Positions 8,797 through 16,944 of a stretch of 64,000 nt of DNA are shown in pieces. Source of the stretch: Clostridia bacterium (GTDB taxonomy: Bacteria > Bacillota > Clostridia > Oscillospirales > Acutalibacteraceae); contig JAFTLT010000012.1 in assembly GCA_017452785.1 (NCBI GenBank), forward strand, positions 1-64,000, in the 5' to 3' direction. The position numbers were made by a program, and so were the translations under genes. The notes below the pieces were generated by a model. The model saw only the letters and a program-made list of their open reading frames with translations, was not told the DNA's origin and did not search any database. How positions within the stretch are numbered: position 1 is the first letter of the stretch; each line of letters begins with the position of its first letter.

Positions 8797-9888
8797 ATGA
8801 AAAACACATTCGGAAATAATATCTGCATAACTCTTTTCGGTGAAAGCCACGGTGAAGCCATCGGCTGTGTTCTTGACGGTATTGCTCCCGGTGTTGAAGT
8901 GGATGAAGAGTTTATTGCTTCACAGATGGAAAAGCGCAAGGGCATAAACTCAATCTCCACCCCAAGAAGAGAAGCTGATAAAGTCAGAATATTAAGCGGT
9001 GTTTTTGAGGGTAAAACCACAGGCACACCCATAGCTTTAATGATAGAAAATCAGTCTCAACACAGCAAGGATTATTCAGCCACTAAGGATTTAGCCCGAC
9101 CCGGTCACGCTGATTTTACAGCTGAATGTAAATATCACGGCTTTCAGGACTACAGAGGCGGCGGACACTTTTCCGGCAGAATAACTGCTCCCATAGTTGC
9201 TGCAGGTGCAATATGCCTTAAGGCTCTTGAAGCAAAGGGCATAGAAATCGGCACACACATTGCTTCCTGTGGCGGCATTAATGACAGAGAGTTTAACGAT
9301 TTGAATAAAGATATTATACTTCTTAAAAATCGTGAAATGCCCACATTATGCGAAAAAGCAGGGAAGGATATGATAGCTCTCATTGAAAAAATGAGAGGTG
9401 AGGGAGACAGTGTCGGTGGTGTGCTTACCACAGCTGTCACAGGTGTTCCTGCAGGTGTTGGTGAGCCTTGGTTCGACACTGTGGAAAGTGTGATTTCACA
9501 CGCACTGTTCAGTGTGCCTGCAATAAAAGGTATTGAGTTCGGTGCAGGCTTCGGCTTTGCTGCAATGAAGGGCAGTGAAGCCAATGATCCGTTTCTTATT
9601 TCTGACGGCAGAGTACACACAAAGACAAACAATAACGGTGGCATTAACGGCGGCATAACAAACGGTATGCCTATAATTTTCTCCTGTGCCGTGAAACCCA
9701 CACCGTCAATTTATAAAAAACAGCAGACCGTTGATTTTAAAAAGCGTGAAAACGCTGAAATTGAAATCAAGGGCAGACACGACCCTGCAATTATCCACAG
9801 AGCCAGAGTGGTTGTTGACAGTGTAACGGCTATTGCACTTTGCGATTTGCTCACAGGCCGCTTCGGCACCGATTATCTGGCAAAGTAA
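8797..9888 (+). CDS. aroC: Chorismate synthase
   Basis: A 363-residue FMN-dependent lyase, the last step to chorismate. Signatures are GESHGEAIGCVLDG at the N-terminus, RPGHADFT, YRGGGHFSGRIT and the C-terminal HDPAIIHRARVVVDS. Full length. It lies 9 nt after aroB with AGGTGAT upstream. No flavin reductase domain is fused, so reduced FMN must come from elsewhere. Confidence 0.95.
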   Translation: MKNTFGNNICITLFGESHGEAIGCVLDGIAPGVEVDEEFIASQMEKRKGINSISTPRREADKVRILSGVFEGKTTGTPIALMIENQSQHSKDYSATKDLARPGHADFTAECKYHGFQDYRGGGHFSGRITAPIVAAGAICLKALEAKGIEIGTHIASCGGINDREFNDLNKDIILLKNREMPTLCEKAGKDMIALIEKMRGEGDSVGGVLTTAVTGVPAGVGEPWFDTVESVISHALFSVPAIKGIEFGAGFGFAAMKGSEANDPFLISDGRVHTKTNNNGGINGGITNGMPIIFSCAVKPTPSIYKKQQTVDFKKRENAEIEIKGRHDPAIIHRARVVVDSVTAIALCDLLTGRFGTDYLAK

Positions 9889-9906
9889 ATGCTCAGGAGT
9901 GATAAA

Positions 9907-11148
9907 ATGAAATACGGACTTATAGGTGAAAAATTAGGTCACAGCTTTTCAAAACCCATACATGAAAAAATTGCAGGCTACACCTATGAAATAAAAGAAA
10001 TTGCAAGAGAAGACCTTGATGCTTTTATGAAGGCAAAGGATTTCTGCGGCATAAATGTTACTATTCCTTATAAGGCAGACGTTATTCCCTATCTTGATTA
10101 TATTGACCCTACTGCCGAAAAAATAGGTGCAGTCAACACGGTTGTCAACCGTGAAGGCAAGCTTTACGGCTATAACACGGATTTCGGTGGCATGAAAGCT
10201 CTTATTGAAAGGTGCGGCTTTGATTACACCGATAAAAAGGTGCTTGTGCTCGGCACAGGCGGCACATCAAAAACAGCTAATGCTGTTGCAGCGGCTCTGG
10301 GTGCAGGTGAAATTATCACTGTGGGCAGAGAGCAGGATCCGGGCTATCAGGGTGTAAACTATGAGAATGTTTACTCTCTTCACCGTGATGCCGATTACAT
10401 AATCAACGCAACTCCTTTGGGCATGTATCCCAATGTTGAGGGCTATGCAGTTGAACCTTCAGAGTTTCCGCAACTTAAGGGTCTTACAGATGTTGTCTAT
10501 AATCCGCTTAAAACAAGACTTTGCCAGAAGGCAGAGGAGTGCTCTGTTAAAAACGCAGCAGGACTCTATATGCTTGTTGGTCAGGCAGTCCTTGCCTGCA
10601 GCATTTTCACAGGCAAAGATTTTGACACCGTAAAGGTTACTGATGAAATTTTCGGCGAGATAGTTTCTGAAAAGCAGAATATTGTTCTTATCGGTATGCC
10701 CGGCTCAGGAAAGAGCACAATCGGCAAGGCACTGAGTGAAAAAACAGGCAAGCCATTTATTGACACTGACGAAATGATAGTGGAAAAACACGGTGTTATA
10801 AGCGATATTTTTGCTCAGCACGGTGAAGAATACTTCCGTGACAGAGAAACTGAGGCTGTCAAAGAGGCTGCAAAGCAAAGCGGTATGATAATCGCAACAG
10901 GCGGCGGTGCAATTCTCAGAAAAGAAAATGTGGATGCACTTAAGCAGAACGGTGTGATTTTCTTTCTTAACAGACCTCTTGAGGATATTATCCCGACCGA
11001 TGACAGACCTCTTTCAAGCAATATCGAGGCTCTTAAGAAGCGTTTTGATGAAAGATATGACAAATATGTTTTGGCAGGCGACTGCGAAATTCATGTTGAC
11101 GGCATAGTTGAAAACGCTGTCAATAAGATATTGGAGTGCTTAAAATGA
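9907..11148 (+). CDS. Fused shikimate dehydrogenase - shikimate kinase
   Basis: A 413-residue two-domain protein catalysing consecutive shikimate steps. Residues ~1-255 are AroE: substrate-binding HSFSKPIH, catalytic Lys in NVTIPYKADV, Asp in GYNTDF, and the NADP loop LVLGTGGTSKTA. Residues ~256-413 are AroK: Walker A GMPGSGKSTIG, DTDEMI, the FRDRE arginine, GGGAI, the lid DRPL and the RFDERYDKY arginine. All key residues of both are present, so both activities should be intact. ATG 9907 follows AGGAGTGAT; an in-frame ATG at 9889 has no such site. The stop overlaps aroQ by ATGA. Confidence 0.93.
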   Translation: MKYGLIGEKLGHSFSKPIHEKIAGYTYEIKEIAREDLDAFMKAKDFCGINVTIPYKADVIPYLDYIDPTAEKIGAVNTVVNREGKLYGYNTDFGGMKALIERCGFDYTDKKVLVLGTGGTSKTANAVAAALGAGEIITVGREQDPGYQGVNYENVYSLHRDADYIINATPLGMYPNVEGYAVEPSEFPQLKGLTDVVYNPLKTRLCQKAEECSVKNAAGLYMLVGQAVLACSIFTGKDFDTVKVTDEIFGEIVSEKQNIVLIGMPGSGKSTIGKALSEKTGKPFIDTDEMIVEKHGVISDIFAQHGEEYFRDRETEAVKEAAKQSGMIIATGGGAILRKENVDALKQNGVIFFLNRPLEDIIPTDDRPLSSNIEALKKRFDERYDKYVLAGDCEIHVDGIVENAVNKILECLK

Positions 11149-11579
11149 AAATTCTCATAATAAACGGCCCTAATCTCAATATGCTTGGCATAAGAGAGCC
11201 GGGTCATTACGGCAAAGAGACCTATGCCGATTTAGTTAAGAAAATAGAAAGCTATTGCAGTGACAAGGGCATTGACTGTGAATGCTATCAGTCAAACCAT
11301 GAGGGTTGTCTTGTTGATAAAATACAAGAGGCTTACGGCAACACAGACGGCATCGTTATTAATCCCGGTGCTTACACCCATACAAGCGTTGCAATTCTTG
11401 ATGCAGTGAAAAGTGTCTCAATTCCCACCGTTGAGGTGCATATCTCAAAAGTTGAGGAAAGAGAGGACTTTCGTCAGATAAGCTATATCCGTCTTGCAGC
11501 GGTCAAGACCATCACAGGTCACGGTACTGACGGATATTTGGAAGCAATTGACTTTCTGACAGAAAATTATAAGAAGTGA
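11145..11579 (+). CDS. aroQ: 3-dehydroquinate dehydratase, type II
   Basis: A 144-residue small dodecameric-type dehydroquinase making 3-dehydroshikimate. Signatures: INGPNLNMLGIREPGHYG carries the catalytic Arg and Tyr, NPGAYTHTSVAILDAV the Asn and His region, EVHISKVEERE the second His, and GHGTDGY the C-terminal loop. GGAG at 11133-11136 sets ATG 11145, overlapping the preceding stop. It is the type II, not the AroD-like type I, enzyme. Confidence 0.95.
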   Translation: MKILIINGPNLNMLGIREPGHYGKETYADLVKKIESYCSDKGIDCECYQSNHEGCLVDKIQEAYGNTDGIVINPGAYTHTSVAILDAVKSVSIPTVEVHISKVEEREDFRQISYIRLAAVKTITGHGTDGYLEAIDFLTENYKK

Positions 11580-11583
11580 TAAT

Positions 11584-12795
11584 ATGACAGCAAATATAAA
11601 GCCTTCAAAAATCCGTGGCACTCTCAGAGCTCCCTCGTCAAAGAGCATGGGGCACAGACTTCTTATCTGTGCAGGTCTGAGTGAAGGCGAAAGCCGCATA
11701 GACAATATCCTTTACAGTGAGGATATTCTTGCAACTCTCGACTGCCTTAGTGCAATGGGTGCCAAAATCGAAAAAGGCGAAGACTATGTTACAGTTTGCG
11801 GTACTCTGCCGAAAAGGGCAGGGGAAGGCATATATAAGTGCCGTGAAAGCGGCAGCACCCTGAGATTTTTTATACCCATAGCAATGCTGAGTGAAAAGGA
11901 GTCTCTTTTCACGGGCTACGGCAGACTTATGGAAAGACCCATGACTGTTTATGAAAGCATTGCAAAAGAAAAAAATCTCACCTATATAAAAAACAGTGAG
12001 GGCATAACAGTTGGCGGTGTGCTCACTTCAGGCATATTTACCGTTCCCGGCAATATCAGCAGTCAGTTTATATCAGGCTTGCTGTTTGCACTGCCTTTAT
12101 GTGAGGGCGACAGCGAAATTGAGCTTACGGGCGGCATTGAAAGCAAAAGCTATATTGATATGACCGTTTACGCCATGAAGCTTTTTGGCGTTGATGTTTA
12201 TTGGAAGAATGAAAACACACTTTATATAAAAGGCAATCAGCAATATGGAAGCAGAGCCATTTCTGTTGAGGGTGACTATTCAAATGCAGCCTTTCTCGAC
12301 GCTTTCAATCTTCTTGGCGGTGATGTGAGCGTAACGGGACTTGATGAGAACTCATTGCAGGGAGATAAAATATATAAAGAATATTTCTCGGCTTTGCGGC
12401 AGGGTACACCCACGCTTGACATTAAAAATTGCCCTGACCTTGCTCCGATACTTATGACTCTTGCAGCGGCAACGAACGGCTGCAGGCTCACAAACACGGC
12501 AAGGCTTAAGATAAAAGAAAGTGACAGAGGTCTTGTTATGGCCCGTGAGCTTTCAAAATTCGGAGCAGATATTGAGCTTTATGAAAACGAGATAACAGTA
12601 AACAAAGCCGAGCTCTACATACCGAAAGATACCCTTTATTGCCACAATGATCATAGAGTAGTTATGTCTCTGGCAGTGCTCTCGTCTGTTTACGGCGGCA
12701 CAATAGAGGGCACAGAGGCTGTGAAAAAGAGCTTCCCTGACTTTTTCAGCAAAGTGACGGCTCTCGGATTGGAGGTTAATTTTAATGACGATTAA
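11584..12795 (+). CDS. aroA: 3-phosphoshikimate 1-carboxyvinyltransferase (EPSP synthase)
   Basis: A 403-residue enzyme transferring enolpyruvate from PEP to shikimate-3-phosphate. Motifs: PSSKSMGHRLLICA (substrate Lys/Ser), RESGSTLRFFIP, FISGLLFALP, ESKSYIDMT, and the C-terminal IKESDR and HNDHRVVMSLAV. Slightly shorter than the usual ~430. The class I glyphosate-target motif (LGNAGT-like) is replaced by ESGSTLRF, as in other clostridial enzymes. It overlaps tyrA by 11 nt, implying coupled translation. Confidence 0.93.
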   Translation: MTANIKPSKIRGTLRAPSSKSMGHRLLICAGLSEGESRIDNILYSEDILATLDCLSAMGAKIEKGEDYVTVCGTLPKRAGEGIYKCRESGSTLRFFIPIAMLSEKESLFTGYGRLMERPMTVYESIAKEKNLTYIKNSEGITVGGVLTSGIFTVPGNISSQFISGLLFALPLCEGDSEIELTGGIESKSYIDMTVYAMKLFGVDVYWKNENTLYIKGNQQYGSRAISVEGDYSNAAFLDAFNLLGGDVSVTGLDENSLQGDKIYKEYFSALRQGTPTLDIKNCPDLAPILMTLAAATNGCRLTNTARLKIKESDRGLVMARELSKFGADIELYENEITVNKAELYIPKDTLYCHNDHRVVMSLAVLSSVYGGTIEGTEAVKKSFPDFFSKVTALGLEVNFNDD

Positions 12796-13639
12796 TAAAA
12801 ATACAAAATTCCTCATAGTCGGTCTTGGTCTTCTTGGCGGCTCTTATGCCAGAGGACTGACGGAAAAAGGCTATTATGTTGAGGCAATAACAAGAGGCAA
12901 AAGCTCGTGTGACTATGCCCTTGAGCACGAAATGGTAAAAAAATGCACCACTGAGGTTGATGAAGCAATGATAAAAAATGCGGATGTTATTATCTTCGCT
13001 CTTTATCCCACAACCTTCGTTCAGTGGATAGAGCAATACGGCGAGCTTATAAAGCCGGGCACCATTATAACTGACGTAACAGGTGTTAAGGGCTGCATTG
13101 TCGATAAGGTGCAGAATATGCTTCCGCCTATGGTTGAGTTTATTTCAGCTCACCCTATGGCAGGTAAAGAGGTTTACGGCATTGAAAACAGTGACGAAAG
13201 AATTTTTTACGGTGCAAACTATGTTGTTGTGCCTACAAAGCGCAACACAGATGAAGGCATAGAGGCGTGCAAAAGAATAGGCGAAATTCTCGGCTTTGGA
13301 AGAATAAGTGAAATTTCACCTGAAGGCCATGATGAAATGATCGGCTTCGTGTCACAGCTTACTCACTGCATAGCTGTCAGTCTTATGAACTGCTATGAAC
13401 AGGAAAGACTCGAAAGATATACAGGTGACTCTTTCAGAGACCTGACAAGAATTGCCAACATTAACGAAAATATGTGGAGTGAGCTTTTTCTTATGAATAA
13501 GGAAGCACTTCTTGAGCAGATGGAGCTTTTTGAAAAGAACTTCACAGCCCTTCACGAATGTCTTAAGAAGGATGACCGTGAAGGTATGATGGAAATGATG
13601 AGAATTTCCACAAGACGCAGAAAACAGTTTGATAAATAA
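12785..13639 (+). CDS. tyrA: Prephenate dehydrogenase
   Basis: A 284-residue NAD(P)-dependent enzyme converting prephenate to 4-hydroxyphenylpyruvate for tyrosine. The N-terminal Rossmann motif is VGLGLLGGSYARGL; SAHPMAGKEVYG carries the catalytic His; the rest is the helical C-terminal half. There is no ACT or chorismate mutase domain, so it depends on the PheA mutase and has no visible feedback domain. GGAGG at 12771 lies within aroA. Confidence 0.9.
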   Translation: MTINKNTKFLIVGLGLLGGSYARGLTEKGYYVEAITRGKSSCDYALEHEMVKKCTTEVDEAMIKNADVIIFALYPTTFVQWIEQYGELIKPGTIITDVTGVKGCIVDKVQNMLPPMVEFISAHPMAGKEVYGIENSDERIFYGANYVVVPTKRNTDEGIEACKRIGEILGFGRISEISPEGHDEMIGFVSQLTHCIAVSLMNCYEQERLERYTGDSFRDLTRIANINENMWSELFLMNKEALLEQMELFEKNFTALHECLKKDDREGMMEMMRISTRRRKQFDK

Positions 13640-13669
13640 TATAAATTAAAATTTCGGAGGTAAAAAATT

Positions 13670-14698
13670 ATGAATATGGATTTCGTTTGCAAGCTGCCCA
13701 TTCCCAAGGATATTAAGGAGCAGTATCCCTTAACTAAAGAAGCTGTTGAAATCAAAGCAAAAAGAGATAAGGAAATCAGAGATATTTTTGAGGGTAAGGA
13801 AAGAAAGCTTATTCTTGTTATCGGTCCCTGCTCTGCTGACAATGAAGACAGCGTTATGGATTATATTTCACGCCTTGTTCCTGTGCAGGAAAAGGTTAAG
13901 GATAAGATTCTTATCGTTCCCAGAATTTACACCAACAAACCCAGAACAACAGGCGACGGCTACAAGGGCATGCTTCATCAGCCTGACCCCAATGCAGCTG
14001 CAGACCTTATCAAGGGTATCGTAGCTATAAGAAAGCTTCATATGAGAGCAATCAACGAAACCGGCTTCAGCTGTGCAGATGAAATGCTCTATCCTGAAAA
14101 TCATCGTTATCTTTCAGACATTCTGTCATATGTTGCCGTTGGTGCAAGAAGCACTGAGGATCAGCAGCACAGACTCACAGCCAGCGGACTTAATGTGCCC
14201 GTTGGTATGAAAAACCCCACAGGCGGCGACTTGGGTGTTATGATGAATTCAATCACAGCAGGTCAGCACAGCCATGACTTCATCTACAGAGGCTGGGAAG
14301 TAAAGAGCCACGGCAACGACCTCACTCACGCAATTTTAAGAGGTTATGTTGATGAACTCGGCGTAAGCTATCCCAACTATCATTATGAGGATCTTCTCAA
14401 GCTCTGTCATCTTTATGCTGAGCGTGACTTAAAGAACCCTGCCGTTATAGTTGACACAAACCATGCAAACTCAGGCAAGAAGTTCCTTGAGCAGCCAAGA
14501 ATTGCTAAGGAAGTGCTTCATTCCTGCCGTCATAACAGCGAAATCGACAAGATTGTCAAGGGCTTTATGATTGAAAGCTATATCGAAGACGGCACACAGA
14601 AAATAGGTGACGGTTGCTATGGAAAGAGCATCACAGACCCTTGCCTCGGATGGACAAAAACAGAAAGACTCATTTACGATTTAGCTGAGGTTTATTGA
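13670..14698 (+). CDS. 3-deoxy-7-phosphoheptulonate (DAHP) synthase, AroF/G/H type
   Basis: A 342-residue type I-alpha DAHP synthase condensing PEP and erythrose-4-phosphate, the first committed shikimate step. Motifs: IGPCSADNEDS, RIYTNKPRTTGDGYKG, GARSTEDQQHR, VGMKNPTGGDLG, VDTNHANSGKK. This is the AroFGH class, not the AroG(f)/CM class of Bacillus. It is the last biosynthetic gene of the operon although it catalyses the first step. CGGAGG at 13655 is a strong ribosome binding site, so expression may be set apart. Which amino acid inhibits it cannot be read from the sequence. Confidence 0.93.
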   Translation: MNMDFVCKLPIPKDIKEQYPLTKEAVEIKAKRDKEIRDIFEGKERKLILVIGPCSADNEDSVMDYISRLVPVQEKVKDKILIVPRIYTNKPRTTGDGYKGMLHQPDPNAAADLIKGIVAIRKLHMRAINETGFSCADEMLYPENHRYLSDILSYVAVGARSTEDQQHRLTASGLNVPVGMKNPTGGDLGVMMNSITAGQHSHDFIYRGWEVKSHGNDLTHAILRGYVDELGVSYPNYHYEDLLKLCHLYAERDLKNPAVIVDTNHANSGKKFLEQPRIAKEVLHSCRHNSEIDKIVKGFMIESYIEDGTQKIGDGCYGKSITDPCLGWTKTERLIYDLAEVY

Positions 14699-14699
14699 T

Positions 14700-14789
14700 A
14701 TGTCGCTGCAGGAAATTATCTGGAATATAAAAATGTTTTTCGGCAGAGTGCTTGGTCTTTTCGGAATTCATTTTCCAATGCCGCTGTAA
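14700..14789 (+). CDS. Small hydrophobic 29-residue peptide ORF
   Basis: ATG one base after the DAHP synthase stop, with GAGG about 10 nt upstream, encodes MSLQEIIWNIKMFFGRVLGL followed by nine residues ending PMPL. It is predicted amphipathic/hydrophobic. With one gap it resembles the minus-strand peptides at 18.3-18.9 kb (M-x-L/F start, Asn at 9, FG[IL] near 21-23, then Pro). Its stop leads directly into the AAGGAGAT site of the next gene. It fills an otherwise unexplained 101-nt spacer in the operon. It may be a real small protein or a translational-coupling ORF; the sequence alone cannot decide. Confidence 0.45.
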   Translation: MSLQEIIWNIKMFFGRVLGLFGIHFPMPL

Positions 14790-14799
14790 GGAGATAACC

Positions 14800-15261
14800 A
14801 TGTCAATCGAAAGAGTAAGAGAACACTTTAAAACCTTGGGTATTGAAGAACGAATAATGGAATTTGATGTGTCAAGTGCAACTGTTGAGCTGGCTGCGCT
14901 GGCAGTCGGAGTTGAGGGCGCAAGAATAGCTAAGACCCTTTCGTTTCTTGTGCATGATGAGCCAATACTTATCGTCACTGCGGGCGACGGCAGAGTTGAC
15001 AACAAAAAGTATAAGGCAGTCTTTGGCGCCAAGGCTAAAATGCTCACTCACGAGCAGGCTGCCGAAATGATAGGCCATGCCGTGGGCGGTGTTTGTCCCT
15101 TTGCTGTTAATGAGGGTGTAAGGGTTTATCTTGACGAAAACCTGAAACGGTTTGAAACAGTTTTTCCTGCCTGCGGAAGCTCAAACAGTGCAATTGAGCT
15201 GACAATAGAGGAGCTCGAAAAGTATTCAGGCTTCACTCAGTGGGTGGATGTATGTAAATAA
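14800..15261 (+). CDS. YbaK/EbsC family aminoacyl-tRNA editing protein
   Basis: A 153-residue single-domain protein of the YbaK/ProX trans-editing family, which hydrolyse mischarged tRNAs such as Cys-tRNA(Pro). Family features: ARIAKTLSFLV, GDGRVDNKKYK, VGGVCPFAV and PACGSSNSAIEL. ATG 14800 is set by AAGGAGAT (14788-14795). It sits at the end of the aromatic operon after the 29-residue ORF. The exact tRNA specificity is not evident. Confidence 0.85.
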   Translation: MSIERVREHFKTLGIEERIMEFDVSSATVELAALAVGVEGARIAKTLSFLVHDEPILIVTAGDGRVDNKKYKAVFGAKAKMLTHEQAAEMIGHAVGGVCPFAVNEGVRVYLDENLKRFETVFPACGSSNSAIELTIEELEKYSGFTQWVDVCK

Positions 15262-15279
15262 AAAACTTTGCTATTACTA

Positions 15280-15308
15280 TTGATTTTTCTTTAAGAAGTG
15301 TATATAAT
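15280..15308 (+). promoter_or_regulatory. Promoter of the SCIFF operon
   Basis: TTGATT (15280-15285), 17-nt spacer, TATAAT (15303-15308). AAGGGAGG follows, then ATG at 15349. Confidence 0.7.
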
Positions 15309-15348
15309 AGACTAAAGTAATCTGAAAGTCCGAAGGGAGGATAATGAA

Positions 15349-15498
15349 ATGAAGCACATCAAAACAATTGAAACTCGCAACCTTTGCAAAAGCGCAAAGA
15401 ACGGTGGCTGCGGCGAATGCCAGACATCATGCCAGAGCGCTTGCAAAACAAGCTGCGGCATCGCAAATCAGGAATGCGAAAATAAAGAAAGCAAATAA
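15349..15498 (+). CDS. scfA: SCIFF ranthipeptide precursor
   Basis: A 49-residue precursor of the six-cysteines-in-forty-five family. The start MKHIKTIETR and the core CGECQTSCQSACKTSC are hallmark. Cysteines fall at 21, 24, 28, 32, 36 and 43, plus a seventh at 13 in the leader part. The maturase installs Cys-to-Thr thioether links; the biological role of the product remains open. An ATG five bases upstream (15344) gives only ATG AAA TGA, so 15349 is the start. It lies upstream of its maturase gene, separated by a hairpin. Confidence 0.95.
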   Translation: MKHIKTIETRNLCKSAKNGGCGECQTSCQSACKTSCGIANQECENKESK

Positions 15499-15505
15499 TT
15501 TAAGA

Positions 15506-15530
15506 TGCCGCCCATAAAAGGCGGCAATTC
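15506..15530 (+). terminator. Hairpin between SCIFF precursor and maturase, probable attenuator
   Basis: tgccgcc (15506-15512) pairs with ggcggca (15520-15526), followed by attctta rather than a full T run. A leaky terminator would give more precursor than maturase transcript, as is common in RiPP operons; that role is inference. Confidence 0.6.
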
Positions 15531-15563
15531 TTATGCGGTTATTTATAAAGTGAGGAATTATAT

Positions 15564-16943
15564 ATGATACATCAGTATAAGCTTGGCGGTTATAATATAG
15601 TGCTTGACATCTGTTCAGGTGCAGTTCATGTTGTGGATGATGTTGCCTATGACATTATTGCTGATTTTGAAAACAAGGATAAGGCTGAAATAATCAGCTC
15701 TCTTTGCGAAAAATATAAAGATGAAGACGATATAACAAAAGAGGATATTGCCGAATGTTATAAGCAGGTTGTTTCTTTGAAAGAAAGCGGCAAGCTTTTT
15801 ACTCCCGACAGCTTCAGACCTATGGCGGGCGAGCTTAAAAGAAAGACCTCAGGTGTTATAAAAGCTCTTTGCCTTCATGTTGCTCACTCATGCAACCTTA
15901 ACTGCGCTTATTGCTTTGCTGCTCAGGGCAAATATCAGGGTGAAAGAGCACTTATGAGCTTTGAAACAGGCAAAAGAGCACTTGATTTTCTTATAGAAAA
16001 CTCAGGCAGCCGCCGCAACCTTGAGGTGGACTTTTTCGGCGGTGAGCCTCTTATGAACTGGGATGTAGTCAAAAAGCTGGTTGAGTACGCAAGAAGCATC
16101 GAAAAGGAAAAGGGTAAAAACTTCCGTTTCACCCTGACAACAAACGGTGTGAATATTGACGATGATGTTATAGAGTTTTCTAACCGTGAAATGAGCAATG
16201 TTGTTCTCAGTCTTGACGGCAGAAAAGAGGTTCATGACCGTTACAGAGTTGATTACAGCGGCAAGGGTAGCTGGGACCTGATAGTGCCTAAGTTTCAGAA
16301 GTTCGTAAAAGAAAGAGGTAACAAAAACTATTATATGCGTGGCACCTTTACTCATGCGAACCCGGATTTCCTTGAGGATATAAAGCAGATGCTCTCATTA
16401 GGTTTCACAGAGCTGAGCATGGAGCCCGTTGTCTGCGCAAGCGGTGCCCCATCAGTGCTGACCGAGGAGGATAAAGAAGTAGTTCTCTCGCAGTATGAAA
16501 AGCTGGCAGAGCTTATGCTTGAAAAAGATAAAGAGGGCAAGTCCTTTACCTTCTATCACTATATGATTGACCTTAAGGGCGGTCCCTGCATTTATAAAAG
16601 AATCAGCGGTTGCGGCTCAGGCACAGAGTATATGGCAGTTACACCTTGGGGAGATCTTTATCCCTGCCATCAGTTTGTGGGTGATGAAAAATTCCGTCTT
16701 GGCGATATATGGCACGGTGTTTCAAACATCGGAATTCAGGATGAATTTGCCGCTTGCAATGTTTATGCAAGAGAAGACTGCCACGATTGCTGGGCAAAGC
16801 TTTATTGCTCAGGCGGCTGTGCAGCTAATGCATATCATTCCACAGGCTCGGTAACAGGTGTTTATAAATACGGCTGCGACCTTTTCAGAAAAAGAATGGA
16901 ATGTGCAATTATGGTTGCCGTTGCAAGAGAATTAGGTGAATGA
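15564..16943 (+). CDS. scfB: SCIFF maturase, radical SAM/SPASM thioether synthase
   Basis: A 459-residue radical SAM enzyme. Residues ~1-100 match the peptide-binding RRE-like N-terminus. The SAM cluster motif is C110-x3-C114-x2-C117 (CNLNCAYC), then DFFGGEPLMNW. The C-terminal SPASM part holds many cysteines (CGSGTEYMAVTPWGDLYPC; CHDCWAKLYCSGGC) for auxiliary Fe-S clusters. It forms thioether crosslinks in the upstream peptide. GTGAGGAAT precedes the ATG. The next gene starts 1 nt after the stop. Confidence 0.95.
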   Translation: MIHQYKLGGYNIVLDICSGAVHVVDDVAYDIIADFENKDKAEIISSLCEKYKDEDDITKEDIAECYKQVVSLKESGKLFTPDSFRPMAGELKRKTSGVIKALCLHVAHSCNLNCAYCFAAQGKYQGERALMSFETGKRALDFLIENSGSRRNLEVDFFGGEPLMNWDVVKKLVEYARSIEKEKGKNFRFTLTTNGVNIDDDVIEFSNREMSNVVLSLDGRKEVHDRYRVDYSGKGSWDLIVPKFQKFVKERGNKNYYMRGTFTHANPDFLEDIKQMLSLGFTELSMEPVVCASGAPSVLTEEDKEVVLSQYEKLAELMLEKDKEGKSFTFYHYMIDLKGGPCIYKRISGCGSGTEYMAVTPWGDLYPCHQFVGDEKFRLGDIWHGVSNIGIQDEFAACNVYAREDCHDCWAKLYCSGGCAANAYHSTGSVTGVYKYGCDLFRKRMECAIMVAVARELGE

Positions 16944-16944
16944 T

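Noticed and set aside
9150-9701. 183-codon minus-strand ORF
   Set aside because: Antisense to aroC, whose motifs are complete; no ribosome binding site or recognisable protein.
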